Source of the DNA: Mallotus nudiflorus
Lineage: Eukaryota > Streptophyta > Magnoliopsida > Malpighiales > Euphorbiaceae
Reading direction: 5' to 3'
Length of the DNA stretch: 64,000 nucleotides
Assembly (NCBI GenBank): GCA_947683625.1
Contig: CANTUR010000111.1
Span: forward strand, 496,001-560,000
Part shown: positions 24,453 to 38,085 of the stretch, piece after piece
Layout of the letters: each line of letters starts with the position of its first letter
Numbering within the stretch: position 1 is the stretch's first letter
Translations under genes and position numbers: made by a program
Notes under the pieces: model-generated
The model's input: only the letters and a program-made list of their open reading frames with translations
What the model was told of the DNA's origin: nothing
Database searches by the model: none

Positions 24453-24866
24453 TAATATAATAATTCGCTCAATGAAGTCTGACTCCCCTCAATATTTTTT
24501 CAGGAGATTCCTTATCATCAGACCTCAGTAGTATGACTCAATGTTGGACTTTTTCAGCCCTGGTTAGATTATGTAAATTATTTATTTAAACTTTGTTGTA
24601 TTTTAGAAAACTGTAGTAGTAGTGCTTTGTATCTATAAAATGTTATTTTAATATAAGAGACCTTTCTCTGAATATTGTATGGAAATATTTTTATTTTATG
24701 ATATGACATTAAGTATATATTTTTATATCGATTGAAGTTTTAATTCTGGTGTATTTTTATTTATTTATTACATGTTTTTTTATTTCTAAGGCTTGCTATG
24801 AGTTCCGGATTCAAAATAATTCTCATTTCCAAGCGCTGGTCATAACTCCCGGTTTGGGTCATGACA
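24453..24866 (-). mobile_element. LTR-like copy of family D, part 2 (minus orientation)
   Basis: Continues 15867-17410 across the CACTA insertion. On the minus strand its outer end reads TGTCATGACCCAAACC, close to TGTCACGACCCGAACC at the start of the solo LTR D. Its next landmark (GACTCCCCTCAAT near 24482, plus strand) matches GAGGGGAATC near 37694. Confidence 0.7.
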
Positions 24867-27190
24867 ACCTAGTAGAGCACCTAAATTATTAATCTAATAA
24901 CCTTTCGGCTCTCTTTAATCCAAGTCACTGCCATCCAGAGAGTAAGCTCAATCGAGTTACTCCCACAATTATTTCATTTATTCCACATTAATGTCCCAAG
25001 AGAAAGCTCAACCGAGTTACATCCTTTTATCTAGTGCGAGGGCACTAGCTCCACTGAGCTCTCTATCCATTTACTCTTGCCCGAGAGCACATGCTCGACC
25101 GAGCATATTCTACAATTTAAACATATATTGAGATCTTCCCATGTGCATGTAGTCCTACTAACACCCACTAGTAGCACGTTTTACCATTATCTTCAAATCA
25201 ATTTGAGTTATAAAAATTAAATAAATAAAATAAATAAATCATTAAATAATGAATAATTAAATGATTAAATAATAATGAAATAAATTTCCTTTAAGCATGT
25301 TTTCAATTTCTACTCGCAAATATAGAAGAAACGATCATGCATATGGCAATATAAAAATATTCGTAATTCAATCATATAACCATTTCTTTATTATATTCAA
25401 TTATTTGAAATATAATAAAATACTCGCAACACACATTTCATAAAATTAATTCACAGGTTGAGCGTACGGGCAATGCATTTTCTGCTGCCTTGGTACTACA
25501 GCTTAAATCCTAAAGTTCTCTAAAATAAATAATATTTATTTAAAATATGCTCGTAAAATAAAATAAAATGAATTCATAAAAATTCTAACAATTATGGAAA
25601 CTATAGAATTGACGAAACTGACTCAACCAATGACATAAAGTCAACTAAAACTAGAAATTCGACATAGGCCGATGTCACGTTTTATTTAAGAAATCTACCA
25701 AAATTTTGACAGAATCTCCTCTAGAAAATAGACATTGTTTTACTAAAAGTAGGGTCATTTCTATGTGAAAATACACTTTGAATATTCACACAATCACCCA
25801 GTCTTAGGTTGGGCCCCTGAACTACACTAATTACCTAATTGAGAACCACAATTCACATAAATAATAATATAATATAATTTTCTTTAAAATCACTAGAAAT
25901 CATAAAATCTCATTTAAATACCACAAATTCATTTATTTTTATAATAAAACATGAAACATATTTATTTTCCAATAAATAGTAAAATTCTAGCTTATATTTA
26001 AATTTTCATCAATAACATACTTAATTCAAATTTTAAAATTAAATAACATTAATTGCATATAACTATTTAAATTACTTAAATATATCACAAAATTAACAAA
26101 TAACTTTTTTCAGCTAAAAAAATAAATAAATTTATTGTTCTTATTATTTCCAAAAATTAATATAAATTAGTTTAAAATAGGAAATAGCTTGTAAAGATTA
26201 TTTTAGTGCTATTATTACTCAAAATCTATCTAAAACATCATAATTATCAATAGTTTACTTAAATTAATAAAAATTACGGTGCATAATTTCAATAAACTTC
26301 CTTAACAAATATTAATCTAGATAAGTAATAGAATTTAATAAAATATAAAAATTAATTAGATCCATGACTACACGAACAGTAACCGAGATCCGAAAAATTT
26401 GAATTTCTCAAAAAATTCCAAAAAAAATATTAAAATCATAAATGGATAGCTCACAACCTCAATTTAACATGAATCAACCATAAACAAGCTCAATTTCACA
26501 AATTAAAATAAAAACCTAGAATAGAATTTCTCAAATTGATGTTGAATTTAGCGATGATTGGATGAATTACTTTGGGGGAATTGAAGCCCAAGAGTAAAGG
26601 AAGAGATTGAGTCATCAAGCTTGGCCTAAGATGACCGGAATCATTGCTGAAGTGCTCCTAAGAAATTCGGCAACGAGAAGAAACTGAGAAAGAGAAGAGA
26701 GATGGCAGCGGTCGGCAATGGCGAGTTACTGGCGATGTTAGGCGTTGTGAGATGGTGGCTTTAGTGGCAACATGGGTGGTGATGGTAGTGGTGGTCAACA
26801 TGGGTGCATGGTGGCTCTGGCAGAAAGAAAAAAAAAATAGGAAAGAAGAAGAAGAAGATGGCCCGAAAAAAATATTCTGTCCCTTTTTTTGAAAAAGGAC
26901 AAAAAGTATAATAATTATAAATTAAAATATCTACTCTCAATTATTTTCTCCCACAATATATATATATATATACACACACACACTTATACTCAACAATTAA
27001 TTTAAAATTAGTAAAGTTACACAAATACAGATGATCAAATATTAATTAACACTAATTAATCCCAAAATAATAATAATATTTTTAAAATAATATTCAACAT
27101 AAACATTTTAAATTTAATTTCACAAATAATCAAATATCATAAATTAAAAAATAATTATTAACATTGCAAATTTCAAAAATTTAATTTAAT
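24867..27190 (+). mobile_element. Truncated LTR-like copy of family D (plus orientation)
   Basis: It lies head to head with the previous copy and lacks the TG start. It shows the same order of landmarks as 37262-40321: degenerate repeats (24930-25110; GAGAGCACATGCTCGACCGAG), CACAGGTTGAGCGTACG near 25451, the TCTACC...GACAGAATCTCCTCTAGAAAATAGACAT region (25693-25735), a purine and GC-richer zone at 26530-26870, then a short (TA)n (26950-26970). The 3' end fades near 27190 without a clean CA end. Confidence 0.6.
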
Positions 27191-29549
27191 AATTTTATGA
27201 ACACAAGGCATCCAGACATCCATGATCGCTAAGGTGCTATGATCGCTACAGAGCCTCGACTCATGTATTACTTGCTTCGATCACCTCATGCTCGCACTTC
27301 ATGCCGCAATCACGATAGAGGTTGAACTCTGTTTTCTCTTCGTGCTTTGCTCTTCTCTTCTTCTCTTTTTTATGCTCCAATGGACACCAAACACCTCCAA
27401 AACCTTCTTTTCCCTAAAAAATGAAAAGAAATATAAAAATATATATTCTGCTAACTAAACAAAACTAGAATGCAACTTAAAGCAAATGAATACATGCTAA
27501 AATGAATTTTAAAACTATATGCAATTTAGCACCAATAATTCTCATCTTCCAAGAATATTGGGTGAAATTCTCCATTTCCTGATGCTTGAATTATAGTTGA
27601 GAGTACACGACAATCACTACAAGAATTGTGAGATTTTGCGACAACTCAAATTGTCCTGAAGGCTCACATTACCTGTTGGATAAAATCCTGTGGTGAAATT
27701 GTTGGCCAATTTGTTCTCATCATAGGTTAATCTTGTAGCCTCCAATAGTAGACAACAACCAGAAAAAACTCGGGTGGATGATAAAACATTTTGTCACATA
27801 GCCAAGGTATTTGGCAAGAGTGATGGGTTTGATTCTTTTGGCTAAATAATATATGATTTTAAATTTTAAATTTTAAATTGATTTAATAAATAGTATAATA
27901 AAAAAACAAAATGAAATTCATATAATATTTATTTAAATCAAATATAAGATATTATTAAAATTTTATTTATAATTAAATTTAGTTTAAAATTTATTTAAAA
28001 ATAAAATAAATTTTCTAATGCAATTGAATCAAACATGATTAAGTTCAATTTTGAGAATCTCTTTTGATAATAAATGAACTTTCGCAAAAAAAAAAAAAAA
28101 AAAGACGTTTTTTTATTTGTCAAATGTGATGACTCATAGTCTATATTACAATATAGATAGAGTTATGATATAACAATTGTGTCCTTTAAGGACAGAAAAG
28201 GAAATGATTATTTGGATTTGCTGGACCTATCTGACTGTGTCAAGCTTAAGCCCAGTAGGCTTGAAGTGTTGGACTTGACCAGCAATGGTCTTGACAATAA
28301 ATGTGTCTTCCATCAAAATGCGTAATAGATAAGAGAACAGGGTCATTTTATCAACATGGCATCTAATCTTCCATCAATTTTCCTTTTTATCGCTTGAACT
28401 CTCTAAAGATAAAAAATTAATACATTTTCAGCATTTTAGACTTGACATACTTCTTGAATTTTTCCCTAATTGATCATTTAAATATTTTAATTTGCTAAAA
28501 AATGTCTCCCTTAATATTCTAATATCTCAGATAATAAATATTGTAAGATGATATCATGAATTTAATTTTTCACTTTTCCTTTAACCTCTAATTTGTTTGA
28601 AAAAAAGCTAAATATAGAGAATTACATGTGTATGAAGTACAAAGATAAAAACAATACAGTTTTTACAAGTAATAAGGGTTTCTAAAATCTAACATTTACA
28701 CTTTTCAATACAGGGTACATTATGTGATTTTTGTTATACAAATAAACAAGAACCAGAACCATGTCTAGAATTATGCTATGTGACTAAGTTATTGCTATAG
28801 CAAATTTTTGTCTTCAATTCATTTGAAAATAAAATTGAACCGAATATATGTAAATTCAATTTTGAGAATCTGTTGTCAAGTGATTGAAACGAATCTTTAA
28901 ATTATTTCCACGGAGAAATCAATTTTTTTAAATTAATCCTTTGTGTGGATAAGTTCAATAACGAATCCTCCGGTTGTTCACATTAACTTTTTGCAAATTT
29001 TATTGGGGATTCAGCAGATGTTGTGTTTCATTAATGTTAAACTATCGACACGTTGTCTTGGGAATGCATTTAGGCAGTCACCAATGCCATTAATTATGCT
29101 AAAACAATTCTTTTTTATTTCACTAAACAAGATTAGGAACATGTTAATGAGTTCTTCAAGGCTTTAAAAATGCTAAAATATTATATGTTGATTAATCATA
29201 TTGATTCCAAAGTGATATGTGGGGAAGTAAACATTGGATATGCTTTTTATGAGGCAGCGTAGGATTTTTTAAATATATTTTTTAATGCTTCAGTTGACAA
29301 CAACATCTACCGATTTAAGTGATAAATAAATTAACTTTTCTTAAATAAAACTTCGGTATAATAGATTGACGAACATCTGCTGGGGAGATTTAATTCTGTT
29401 TCCATGTCTTTAACACGCTCTGAAGGAGAATAATGCAGTCACACTCTTCCTTGTCGATCACCGTACAAGTATGCCGAGTAAATTTGACATGACCAATAAT
29501 AAAGTAAATTTACAACTATGCATAAAGCTAAATTATAATAATATTTTGA
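27191..29549. other. Intergenic stretch, no recognisable gene
   Basis: AT-rich, with a few less AT-rich patches (27210-27370, 28200-28340, 29400-29475) that give no recognisable protein on either strand. An (A)18 run lies at about 28087-28104. CACTACAAGAATTGTGAG at 27615 resembles a CACTA 5' end, but no partner end was found. Open stretch 28943-29167 shows no domain. Confidence 0.5.
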
Positions 29550-29982
29550 GGTGGTTTAGATTCGGTTGTTATTGATCTCTAAAATTAATTTTTATTTGAT
29601 TTAGAAAAAAAAATTATTATGTAATTTATTAATATTTAAATTTTATTTATTTTCTATTTTCTATGATCATGAAGAATTAAATTATTTTTATATTTATTAC
29701 ATTTGCTACTTTTTCATCTAAGTGCATAATAATTCTAAGGGATTGCGGATTTTTTTTTTCCTATCAATTGGAGCCCTCTCTTCACCGTCCATATACAATG
29801 GTTCATAGTATTCATAACCACTCCTTTACAAGATGTTTACCTAGCCAATATTTAACCTTTCTATTAATTAAATAATAAAATAATATTTTTTCCGAAATTA
29901 AATTTACCACCAGTATATAAGTGAGGATGCATTAGTTCATTTACTTTGGTAAGACAAAATAAATAAATAAAACTCATATGAG
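29550..29982 (+). other. RIP2 unit upstream spacer, left of A'
   Basis: It matches the RIP4 upstream region (about 56080-56544), for example GTGAGGATGCA followed by TTTGGTAA and a run of AAATAAATAAA, up to the shared site CTCATATGAG. It continues at 43556 beyond A'. Confidence 0.7.
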
Positions 29983-30098
29983 TGAAGAAAAAAATTCAGA
30001 GATAGAAAAGAATAATTCTCATTCCTATATCATTTGTACAAAGTGTACTGCTTAATATATATAAGAAAGAAAATAGAGACCTTATGGCTAATACAATT
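29983..30098 (-). repeat. 3' LTR of A', left part
   Basis: Matches 43257-43370 of the partner LTR and stops where C is inserted. It resumes at 35233. Confidence 0.8.
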
Positions 30099-30547
30099 TG
30101 TTGTGTAATTCGGATTAATTTCTATCAATAATATCAAAAATTTACCTTGAGAACTATTGTACATGTGATTAGAGTGTAAACGATTGTACTAAAAATCATC
30201 TCAAGGTATATTCCCAGAAAAAGTGGAGGGGTCACAATAGTCCCATTTAAAAACCACTCTCCTTAGACAGAATTTTACCAAGACAAGTAATTTTAATAGC
30301 ACAATAATTAAAAACATCTATACCCGACAATAGCTATTAAATAGACATAAAAGATAACACCAAAATTCAATGAGGTTTGACCAATTATACCTACGTTTTC
30401 AGACACTACCAAAATAATATTTTACTAAATGAAGAAATATTACAAAAGAAAGAGAAAAAAATACAATTGTCTAAATATATAAGAGAGACTCCTCCAAATG
30501 TTTAAAACTTCTCGATGTGGGATAAAAATATTTTGCCAAAAACAACA
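30099..30547 (-). repeat. 3' LTR of copia C
   Basis: On the minus strand it starts TGTTGTTTTTGGC after a purine-rich AAGGTGGAGAT tract. On the plus strand its other end begins TGTTGTGTAATTCGG. Confidence 0.85.
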
Positions 30548-30599
30548 AATCTCCACCTTGGCAAAATTCCATTCAATTCTCTCTCAAATCTAAACTTTA

Positions 30600-33500
30600 G
30601 TAGTGTCTGCAAATTTCATCTTTCAATTTGTAACAATATTGATTAAGTTTAAACAATGTTTAAACTTGACCATAATTACCACTTTTGTCATCATATCAGT
30701 AGGATTGTCAGTATTCCAAATCTTCTGAATTGTGACTCCACCTTCTTCCAGAATGTCTCGTACAAATTGATATCGAACATTGATATGCTTCGTCCTTACA
30801 TGATAAACCCAGTTCTTTGCTAAATGAATAACACTTTGACTATCACAATGCACTTTGATGTGCTTCTGCTTAATTCCTAGTTCACCAAGCAACCCTTGAA
30901 GTCAAATTTTCTCCTTTACAGCCTCTGTAATTGCCATATACTCTACCTTTGTAGTAGACAAAGCAACTATTGACTGTAAGGTAGACTTGCAACTAATTGG
31001 TGCCTTTGCAAAAGTAAACACATAACCAATAGTTGATCGATGCTTATCCAAATCACCAGCATAGTCAGAATCATAATACCTAACTACATACTGACCTTCT
31101 TGACTATCCTACTAAAATACCAAACTAATATCTATGGTGTTTAGAATATACCATAGAATCCATTTTACAGCTTGCCAATGCTCCTTTCCAGGATCATGCA
31201 TGTTCTTGCTCACAACCCCAACTGCTTATGAAATATCTGGCCTCATACACACTATTGCATACATTAAGCTACCAATAGCACTTGCATACGGTACTTTTGA
31301 CATGTATTCCCGTTCTACATCATTCTTTGGTGACATGGATACACTAAGCTTGAAATGAGGAGCAAGTGGTGTGCTAACTGGTTTTGACTTTTCATTCATG
31401 CCAAAACATTTTAGTACCTTCCTCGAATATTCTTTCTAAGACAAACAAAGCCTCCCTAATTTCTTATCTCTGGATATTTTCATACTGAGAATCTTCTTTG
31501 CTTCACCAAGATCCTTCATCTTAAACTCCCTATTCAATTTAGTATTTAATTTCTCAATCTCTATCTGACTCCTCGAAGCTATCAACATATCATCTACATA
31601 AAAAAAATCTTGTAGCTTGTGCAAATACACACAATGATCATATTTGTTTCTCGTATACTTTTGCCCTATAAAAAACTTATCAAATTGCTTGTACCACCGC
31701 CTTAGAGATTGCTTCAATCCATACATTGATTTTTCCAATATACAAACCATCTTTTCTCTACTAGTAACTTTGAATCCATCTGACTGAGTCATGTAGATTT
31801 CCTCATCTAAGTCTCCATGTAAAAATGTAGTTTGTACATTGATATAAACTAATTCCAAATCCAACTGTGCTACCAAAGCCAATAAAATTCTAATGGATGA
31901 ATGCTTTACAACTAGAGAAAATACTTCATTATAATCAATTCCCTCTGTCTGTGCATAGCCTTTAGCCACTAATCTTACTTTATAGTGAACATTATCCTTG
32001 CCAAGAAATCCATCTTTCTTTACATATACCCATTTGCACCCAATTGCCTTCTTTCCCTTTAGAAGATTAGCTAGTTTCCATGTCTCATTTTTTTAAAGGG
32101 ACTGCATTTCTTTATTCAAAGCTATCTTTCACTTTTCATATTCTGAACTTTAGGCTACTTCATTATAAGTGGCAGGAATGTCATCCATTGCAATTAATGA
32201 TGCAGAAGAGACCATATCATCATAACGAGTAAGTTGTCTAATGGTCCTCTTCCCTTTCCTTAATGAATTGATTCATGTTGTTGTGGAGGTTCTTGGGTCT
32301 GAACCTCTTCTTCATTTGACTCTTCTTCTACCATAGGAGAGTCATTATCACTTTCTACATTGGCTGGAACAATTCTATTGCCATTAAACTCCACCTCTTT
32401 GGGAGTACCATTTGTCTTCTCTATTTTTTCTGAAGTTACCTTTCTCAATATGATAGGCTCATCAAAGGTAACATCCTTGCTAAAGATTGCTTTCTTTATT
32501 TTTGGACACCAAAGATGATAGCCTTTCATACCATAAGTTATCCCCCTAAAGATTGCCTTTTTTGCTCTTGGATCCAGCTTTAACTCCTTAACATGGTAAT
32601 ATGTAGTGGATCTAAACACATGTAAGGAATTATAATATGTAGTAGGTTTTCCAAACCATTTCTCCAATGGCATTTTACCACTAACAGTAGTCAATGGCTG
32701 GTGGTTGACAAGATGACAAGCATAAACTACAGCCTCAGCCCAAAATTCTTTGCCCAACCTAGCATTAGACAACATACATCGAACCTTCTCTAGTAATGTT
32801 TGGTTCATTCACTCTGCCACCCCATTTTTTTGTAGTGTATATATGATGATGAAGTGTCTAAAAATACCTTCACCTTCATAGACTTTCAAAAATGGATCAT
32901 TTTAGAACTCTCCACCATTGTTTGTGCGGAGACGTTTAACTTTTTTGCCTGTTTGAGTCTTTACCGTCATTTTCCATTTAAGGAAAATTCCTAGTACCTC
33001 ATCCTTCATCTTCATTGTATATACCCATACTCTTAGGGAAAAATCATCAACAAAGGACATGTAATAGTATTTTCCTCCCAATTAAGCATTCTTGGAAGGC
33101 CCGCACACATCTAAATGAACATGATCCAGAATACCCTCAGTATCATGGATAGCTATTTCAAATTTCACCTTTGTCTTCTTCCCTTTGATGCAATGCTCAT
33201 AAAAATCTAATTTGCAAGCTCGAGATCCTTTCAATAATCCTTGATCTATTAGTAATTTTAAAGATTTTTCTCCAGCATGCCCCAAGTGCAAATGCCATAA
33301 CCTAGTTGCTTCTGACTCCTGATCATCAATAGAAGTTGCTGCTACTGCTGTCCCAATAATTATACTACCAAAAAAGTAATACACATTATTTCTTTTTTGA
33401 ATCCCCTTTATTATCACAAGTGCATCATAGATGATTCTCATTATCCCATCTTTTGCCCTTACTTTGAAACCTTTTGACTCTAAGGTTCCCACATAAATGA

Positions 33501-33650
33501 GATTCCTCATTAAATTCAACACATAATGAACACCTGTTAAAGTTCTGATTGATCCATCCTTATTGCTCAAGCAAACTGAACCAATCCTATGTATCTTAAG
33601 AGGGGCATTATTTGCTGTGTAGACAACTCCACCTTTTAGTTCTTTAAAGT
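30600..33650 (-). pseudogene. Copia C pol remnant (integrase, RT, RNase H)
   Basis: The GAG-pre-integrase region is 33570-33082, with the H-L-R-L-x-H-type zinc residues readable as L-W-H-L-H-L-G-H near 33290. The integrase C-terminal part and linker are 32808-32260 (start N-Q-T-L-L-E-K, W-F-G-K-P-T near 32660). RT is 31969-31436; around the expected YVDD box it reads F-Y-V-D-D-M-L near 31600. RNase H runs from about 31380 to 30630 and ends T-K-H-I-N-V-R-Y, D-M-M-T-K. Stops and frameshifts separate the blocks; the damage is moderate. Confidence 0.85.
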
Positions 33651-33659
33651 CAAAGAATC

Positions 33660-34600
33660 ATTCTTGATTGGGATTCATATAGTGACTACAAGTTGAACTT
33701 AGCAACCATGAACTTGAACAACTAGTTGATGGTGTAGCAGCAATTGAAAGATCTGAATCTGCATCATCACACTCAACTACATTTAAATTTGAGACAGCAT
33801 TTCCCTTTCCAGGTTTGCCTTTTTCCTTTAGTTGGGGACAATCTTGCTTCCAATGCCCTTTTTCTTAACAAAAGGCATATTGATCTTTGCTCAGTTTGGG
33901 CTTTGACTTTGATCTCCCTCTCCTTCTTTTATTCTGGTTCTGCAAACAACCTCTGACAACAAGAGCTTCTGCACTTGTATTTTTTGGCTTTTCTTTCTTT
34001 CATAAATCATAACTATACAAGGTTGCAGTTACTTCAGTTAGAGACACAACAACCTTCCCATTAAGTATAGTAGTTTCAAGATACTTAAACTCATCAGGAA
34101 GTGATCCCACCAACATCAAAGCTAGATCTTCATCATTAAAAGTCATGTCCATATTCATCAAATTAGTTACCAGCTAATTAAAGCTAGTAATGTGATCATT
34201 TATTATGGAACCTGGGACATAATTGAAGCAAAACAATCTCTTTTTCATGTAGAGTTTATTCTGACTGCTTTTCTTCAAGAATTTCTCCTCCAGTGCCTTT
34301 CATAATTTACTTGTAGAAGTTTCTTTAGAAAATGCACTTCTACTCTCTAGAAAGACACGATCGAATTATACTACATACCAATCTATTGATCACCTTCCAT
34401 TCTTTCTCTTCAACATCATATGGTTTCTCTCCTTCAATAGTAATGTATAGACCCTACTAAAAAATGGCATCTGGAACCTCACTTTGCCATCAAAATCTTT
34501 ATCGCAAATCTAGCATTTATCACAACATTTCTAGCCAAAATTAAAGATGAAGTTGTTGATGTTGATGTGGATACTTTTGTGCTGTCTGCCATTTCTGCTA
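33660..34600 (-). pseudogene. Copia C gag and protease start
   Basis: On the minus strand, gag begins near 34590 (an ATG just after the leader) and reads a copia gag-like region to about 33950. A zinc knuckle with G-H-W-K-Q-D-C-P is readable near 33835-33860. The protease N-terminal part lies near 33690 (S-C-S-S-W-L-L-S-S-T-C). Several stops interrupt it. Confidence 0.65.
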
Positions 34601-34728
34601 TGAATTCTATTTAATAGCTGTCAATGCAGAATGCCAATTAGACCAAGGAAAGTTTTTTTGATGTGGAAGATCAGCTTAAGCCGCAACCACAAAGCATACT
34701 AAAATAAACCAAGAGCTCTAATACCAAT

Positions 34729-35232
34729 TGTTATGAAATTTGGGTTAATTTCCATCAATAATAATAAAAAAATTCACCTTGAGAACTATTACATTGGTGA
34801 CTAAAGTGTAAATGACTGCACTAAAAATCACCCTAAGGTAAATTCCCAAGACAAAGTGGAGGGGTTACAATGGTCCTACTTAAAAACCACTCTCCTTAGA
34901 CAGAATTTTACCAAGATAAGTAATTTTAGTAGCATAATAATTAATAACAACTATACCCGATAACAGCTATTAAATAGACATAAAAGAGAACACCAAAATT
35001 TAATGAGGTTCAGCCAATTATTCCTACATCCTCGGACACTACCAAAATAATATTTGACTAAATGAAGAAATATTACAAAAGAGAGAAAAAGAATACAATT
35101 TCCTAAAAATATAGGAGAGGCAATTTGAGATGGAAATAACTAGAGGGGGAGGAGTCCTTTTATAGCCTAAGGACTCCTCCAAATGTTTAAAACTTCCCGA
35201 TGTGGGATAAAAACATTTTGCCAAAAATAACA
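34729..35232 (-). repeat. 5' LTR of copia C
   Basis: 504 bp, partner of 30099-30547. The plus strand begins TGTTATGAAATTTGGG and ends TTTTGCCAAAAATAACA. Confidence 0.85.
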
Positions 35233-35408
35233 CAACTCTCATAAAAAGAGATATTGTATGTTTTACATGGTAAATGAACGTTGTATTATATATGGAAGAT
35301 GACATTGTCATTTTAAAATTGAAAGTGGACAGTGGATGTATGATTTTTATGCAAAAGGAAGTGCTAGATGAGGGCTTTGATTATGTGGTTTGGCATTAAC
35401 CTTCTTCA
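35233..35408 (-). repeat. 3' LTR of A', right part
   Basis: Continues the LTR after C and ends CTTCTTCA. Next to it, on the minus strand, is the purine-containing tract CTTGAGAAAGGG. Confidence 0.8.
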
Positions 35409-37261
35409 CCCTTTCTCAAGCTAGAGGGAAAGACCGAATGGACTCTAAGCTTGCTTTGAAAATGCATGAAAAGAGCAATAGCTAGTGGTTTAGTGAAGAC
35501 ATCAACAATTTATTGAGGAGAGGGCATGTTGCATGTGATTAATGCACCAATGGCAATATTTTCACAAATGAAATGATAATTGATTTCAATGTGTTTAGGG
35601 CATGCATGAAGGACTGGATTAATAGTTATATATAAAGCACTTTCGTTATCACAATATAGTTGAGGAGCTTGATTGATATGACTCTAATGTCCTGAAGAAG
35701 AAATTGAAGCCAAACTAGTTCGGTTATCATGGAAGTGACAGCATGGTACTTAGCTTCAGTGCTAGATCATTAAATAATGGGTTGCTTTTTAGAACATTAG
35801 GAAATGCAATTAGCTCTAAGGAAGATGCAGTAGCCCATTATACTTTGTTTAGTTATTAGAAACTCGGCCTAATCTGCATTACAAAAATCATAGAGTAAAA
35901 GAGTACTATGTTTATAGAAAGAATACCAAAGTAAAGTGTTCTTTTAAGATAGTGATGGTTGCACTTTACTGCTTTTATATCTCTAACAGTTGGGTTATGA
36001 AGACTTTGACACACTTTATTAACTACATGAACTATGTCAGGTCTAGTGTAGGTTAGGTATTATAGGGCACCCACTAAGTGGCGAAATTAAATGATATTGA
36101 CAGGATCAAAGTCTCGGTGTGTTGCCTAAAATTTGAGGGCCATTAGTGTTTTATAGTGAAAATTGTCTAATAATTTGGCTTGTTGGAGTAGTTCTTTAGC
36201 ATATTGACTTTGATTTAGCGTTATGCCTTAATGATTATGATAGACGTCGATGCTGAAAAAGAAGTGTAATTTGCCAAGGTCTTTGAGGGAAAATTTGGAC
36301 CTAAGTTTGGTGATGAGGTGCTGAATAAATGGATCATTATTTCCTATGAGGACAATGCCATCACCATAAATAAGCATGAGTACAGTCAAATAATTATTGC
36401 ATAAAAAAATAAAGATGGGTTAGTTGTACTACAAATAAAACCAAGGTGAGTAAATATTGAGAGAGATTATAAAACCAAGTAATAGGAGCTTGTTTGAGGC
36501 CATAGAGTGATTTGTGGAGTTAATACAAAAACTTAGGTTTTTGAGGATCCTTGAAGCCATAAGGTTGCTCCATATGCACAGTTTCTATGATGAATCCATG
36601 AAGAAAAGCATTTTTAGTGTCAAGTTATCTAAATTTCCAATTAGATGTTATAGCAATGACCAGAACAACCCGAATAGTTATTGCTTTAACAATAGGACTA
36701 TACGTTTCCTCATAATCAAGTCCTTTAATTTGAGAGTAGCCTTGGGCAATAAGGAAAGCTTTAAAGAACTCTATAATACCATTTTCTTTAAATTTAATTC
36801 TAAATATCCATTTGGACCCAATGATGTTGGTATTGGATGGTTGTGGTACCAAGCTCTAAGCATTATTGTCATGAAGGGCTTAAATTTTTTTGTTCATGGC
36901 CTCTCTATAATGAGTTATTTATAGGGTTATTTTGTAAGTTTTGGGAGTGGTGAGGTTGTTGTAAGTGAGAAGAGCAGTGTTATGTCATTTGGAGCAAATT
37001 TGTTATGTTTGTCGTGTAAAGTTAGGATTAAGTTGCAGGTTATACTGGAGTTTTGTCTGAGTTATCATGGGGTGATTGTGCAAAGGTGGAGAGGAAACTA
37101 AAAAGATAAATTGACAATTAAATTATGGCTTAAATCGAGTAAATCAGTGAAAAAGGAGAGAGCAGGTTGGTGATGAGCGTCTGTGGATAGAATGGGTAGG
37201 TTCAGAGCAAGAGAAGATGTTGGTGATTAGTGCTCGGTAGAATGTAGGGATAGATTGTTAG
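35409..37261 (-). pseudogene. Copia A' RNase H and RT remnant
   Basis: It aligns along its length with 1-1560 of element A. RNase H sequence covers about 35440-36180. RT covers about 36190-36920, with conserved blocks at 36852-36625 (G-S-K-W-I-F-R-I-K, Q-I-K-G-L-D-Y-E-E-T-Y-S-P). Stops break the frame several times. Relative to A it has independent stops, so decay continued after duplication. Confidence 0.75.
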
Positions 37262-37869
37262 TGTCACGACCCGAACCCAAGGGCACGTGACCGGCACTAG
37301 GGAATGAGTAAGCATAAGGCCCCCGAAACCCGTAGTAAGCCTAAAGGAAAAAGAAAATAAAACCATTCACATATTAAACTTTACTTTAAAACAAAACACA
37401 TTATCAAACTGATTTTTCTCAGAATACACAAATTCAACTGCTTAAATAATAATGTATTTCAACATCTCATATTATAAATCAGATTGAATCTTATACGCAA
37501 GCGTGGTTTACACAAATAAATTACATAATTATGTTTAAACCATACAAATCTGTAATACATATACTACTGTAGTAACCTAGATTAGTACACAGTACATCTT
37601 ATAATGACCTACATAAAATAGCCGGTGAAGAAGAAATCCGGCGTAGAGGTAGTCTGATGTCGAACTCCCAAGCTCCTGAAAAAAAATAAATTGAGGGGAA
37701 TCAAACCTCACTGAGTAAGTCAATAAAAGAGCTGTATGGTTTGAAAACCTTTTTGAAAACTATATATATTTATAGTGAAAATAATTTATAATATATAAGT
37801 ATAGCTTTTGGAAAATCTCGGTAGAACCCTAAACCCAAGTCTAAACGGCCAACTGGGCCCACTTATTCC

Positions 37870-38085
37870 AACTAGACTACCGGTCCCCGAGAGCAAGGGC
37901 ATCAACCGAGGCACCAAGCCGTAGTCATTCACTTAATCCAAATATATGGCACTGGTGGTTCCCGAGAGCAAAGGCATCAACTGAGGCACCCATCCCAGTC
38001 CATTATTGACTTTCCAATCACTGGCGGTCCCCGAGAGCAAAGGCTCCTACCGAGGCACCCGTCCCAGTTTAACATTCATCAATCA
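37870..38085. repeat. Degenerate short tandem repeats in solo LTR D
   Basis: Three copies, about 75-85 bases apart, of a unit with CCCGAGAGCAAAGGCAT and GAGGCACC. Related, more diverged repeats occur in the family D copies near 17040-17200 and 24930-25110. Confidence 0.7.

Larger units (their letters stand above)
30099..35232 (-). mobile_element. Ty1/copia LTR retrotransposon C, nested in the LTR of A'
   Basis: 5134 bp. Its LTRs are 30099-30547 and 34729-35232. The left one is about 55 bases shorter because of one internal deletion between short direct repeats (GACTCCTCC). The target duplication is CAATT (30094-30098) and CAACT (35233-35237); the undisturbed sequence in LTR A reads CAACT. 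The PBS (TGGTATTAGAGC on the minus strand) sits two bases from the right LTR. Internal order on the minus strand is gag, protease region, integrase, RT, RNase H, Tnt1-like. Confidence 0.9.

Noticed and set aside
27615..27640. CACTACAAGAATT as a second CACTA element end
   Set aside because: No matching opposite end, no subterminal motif array and no target duplication found nearby.
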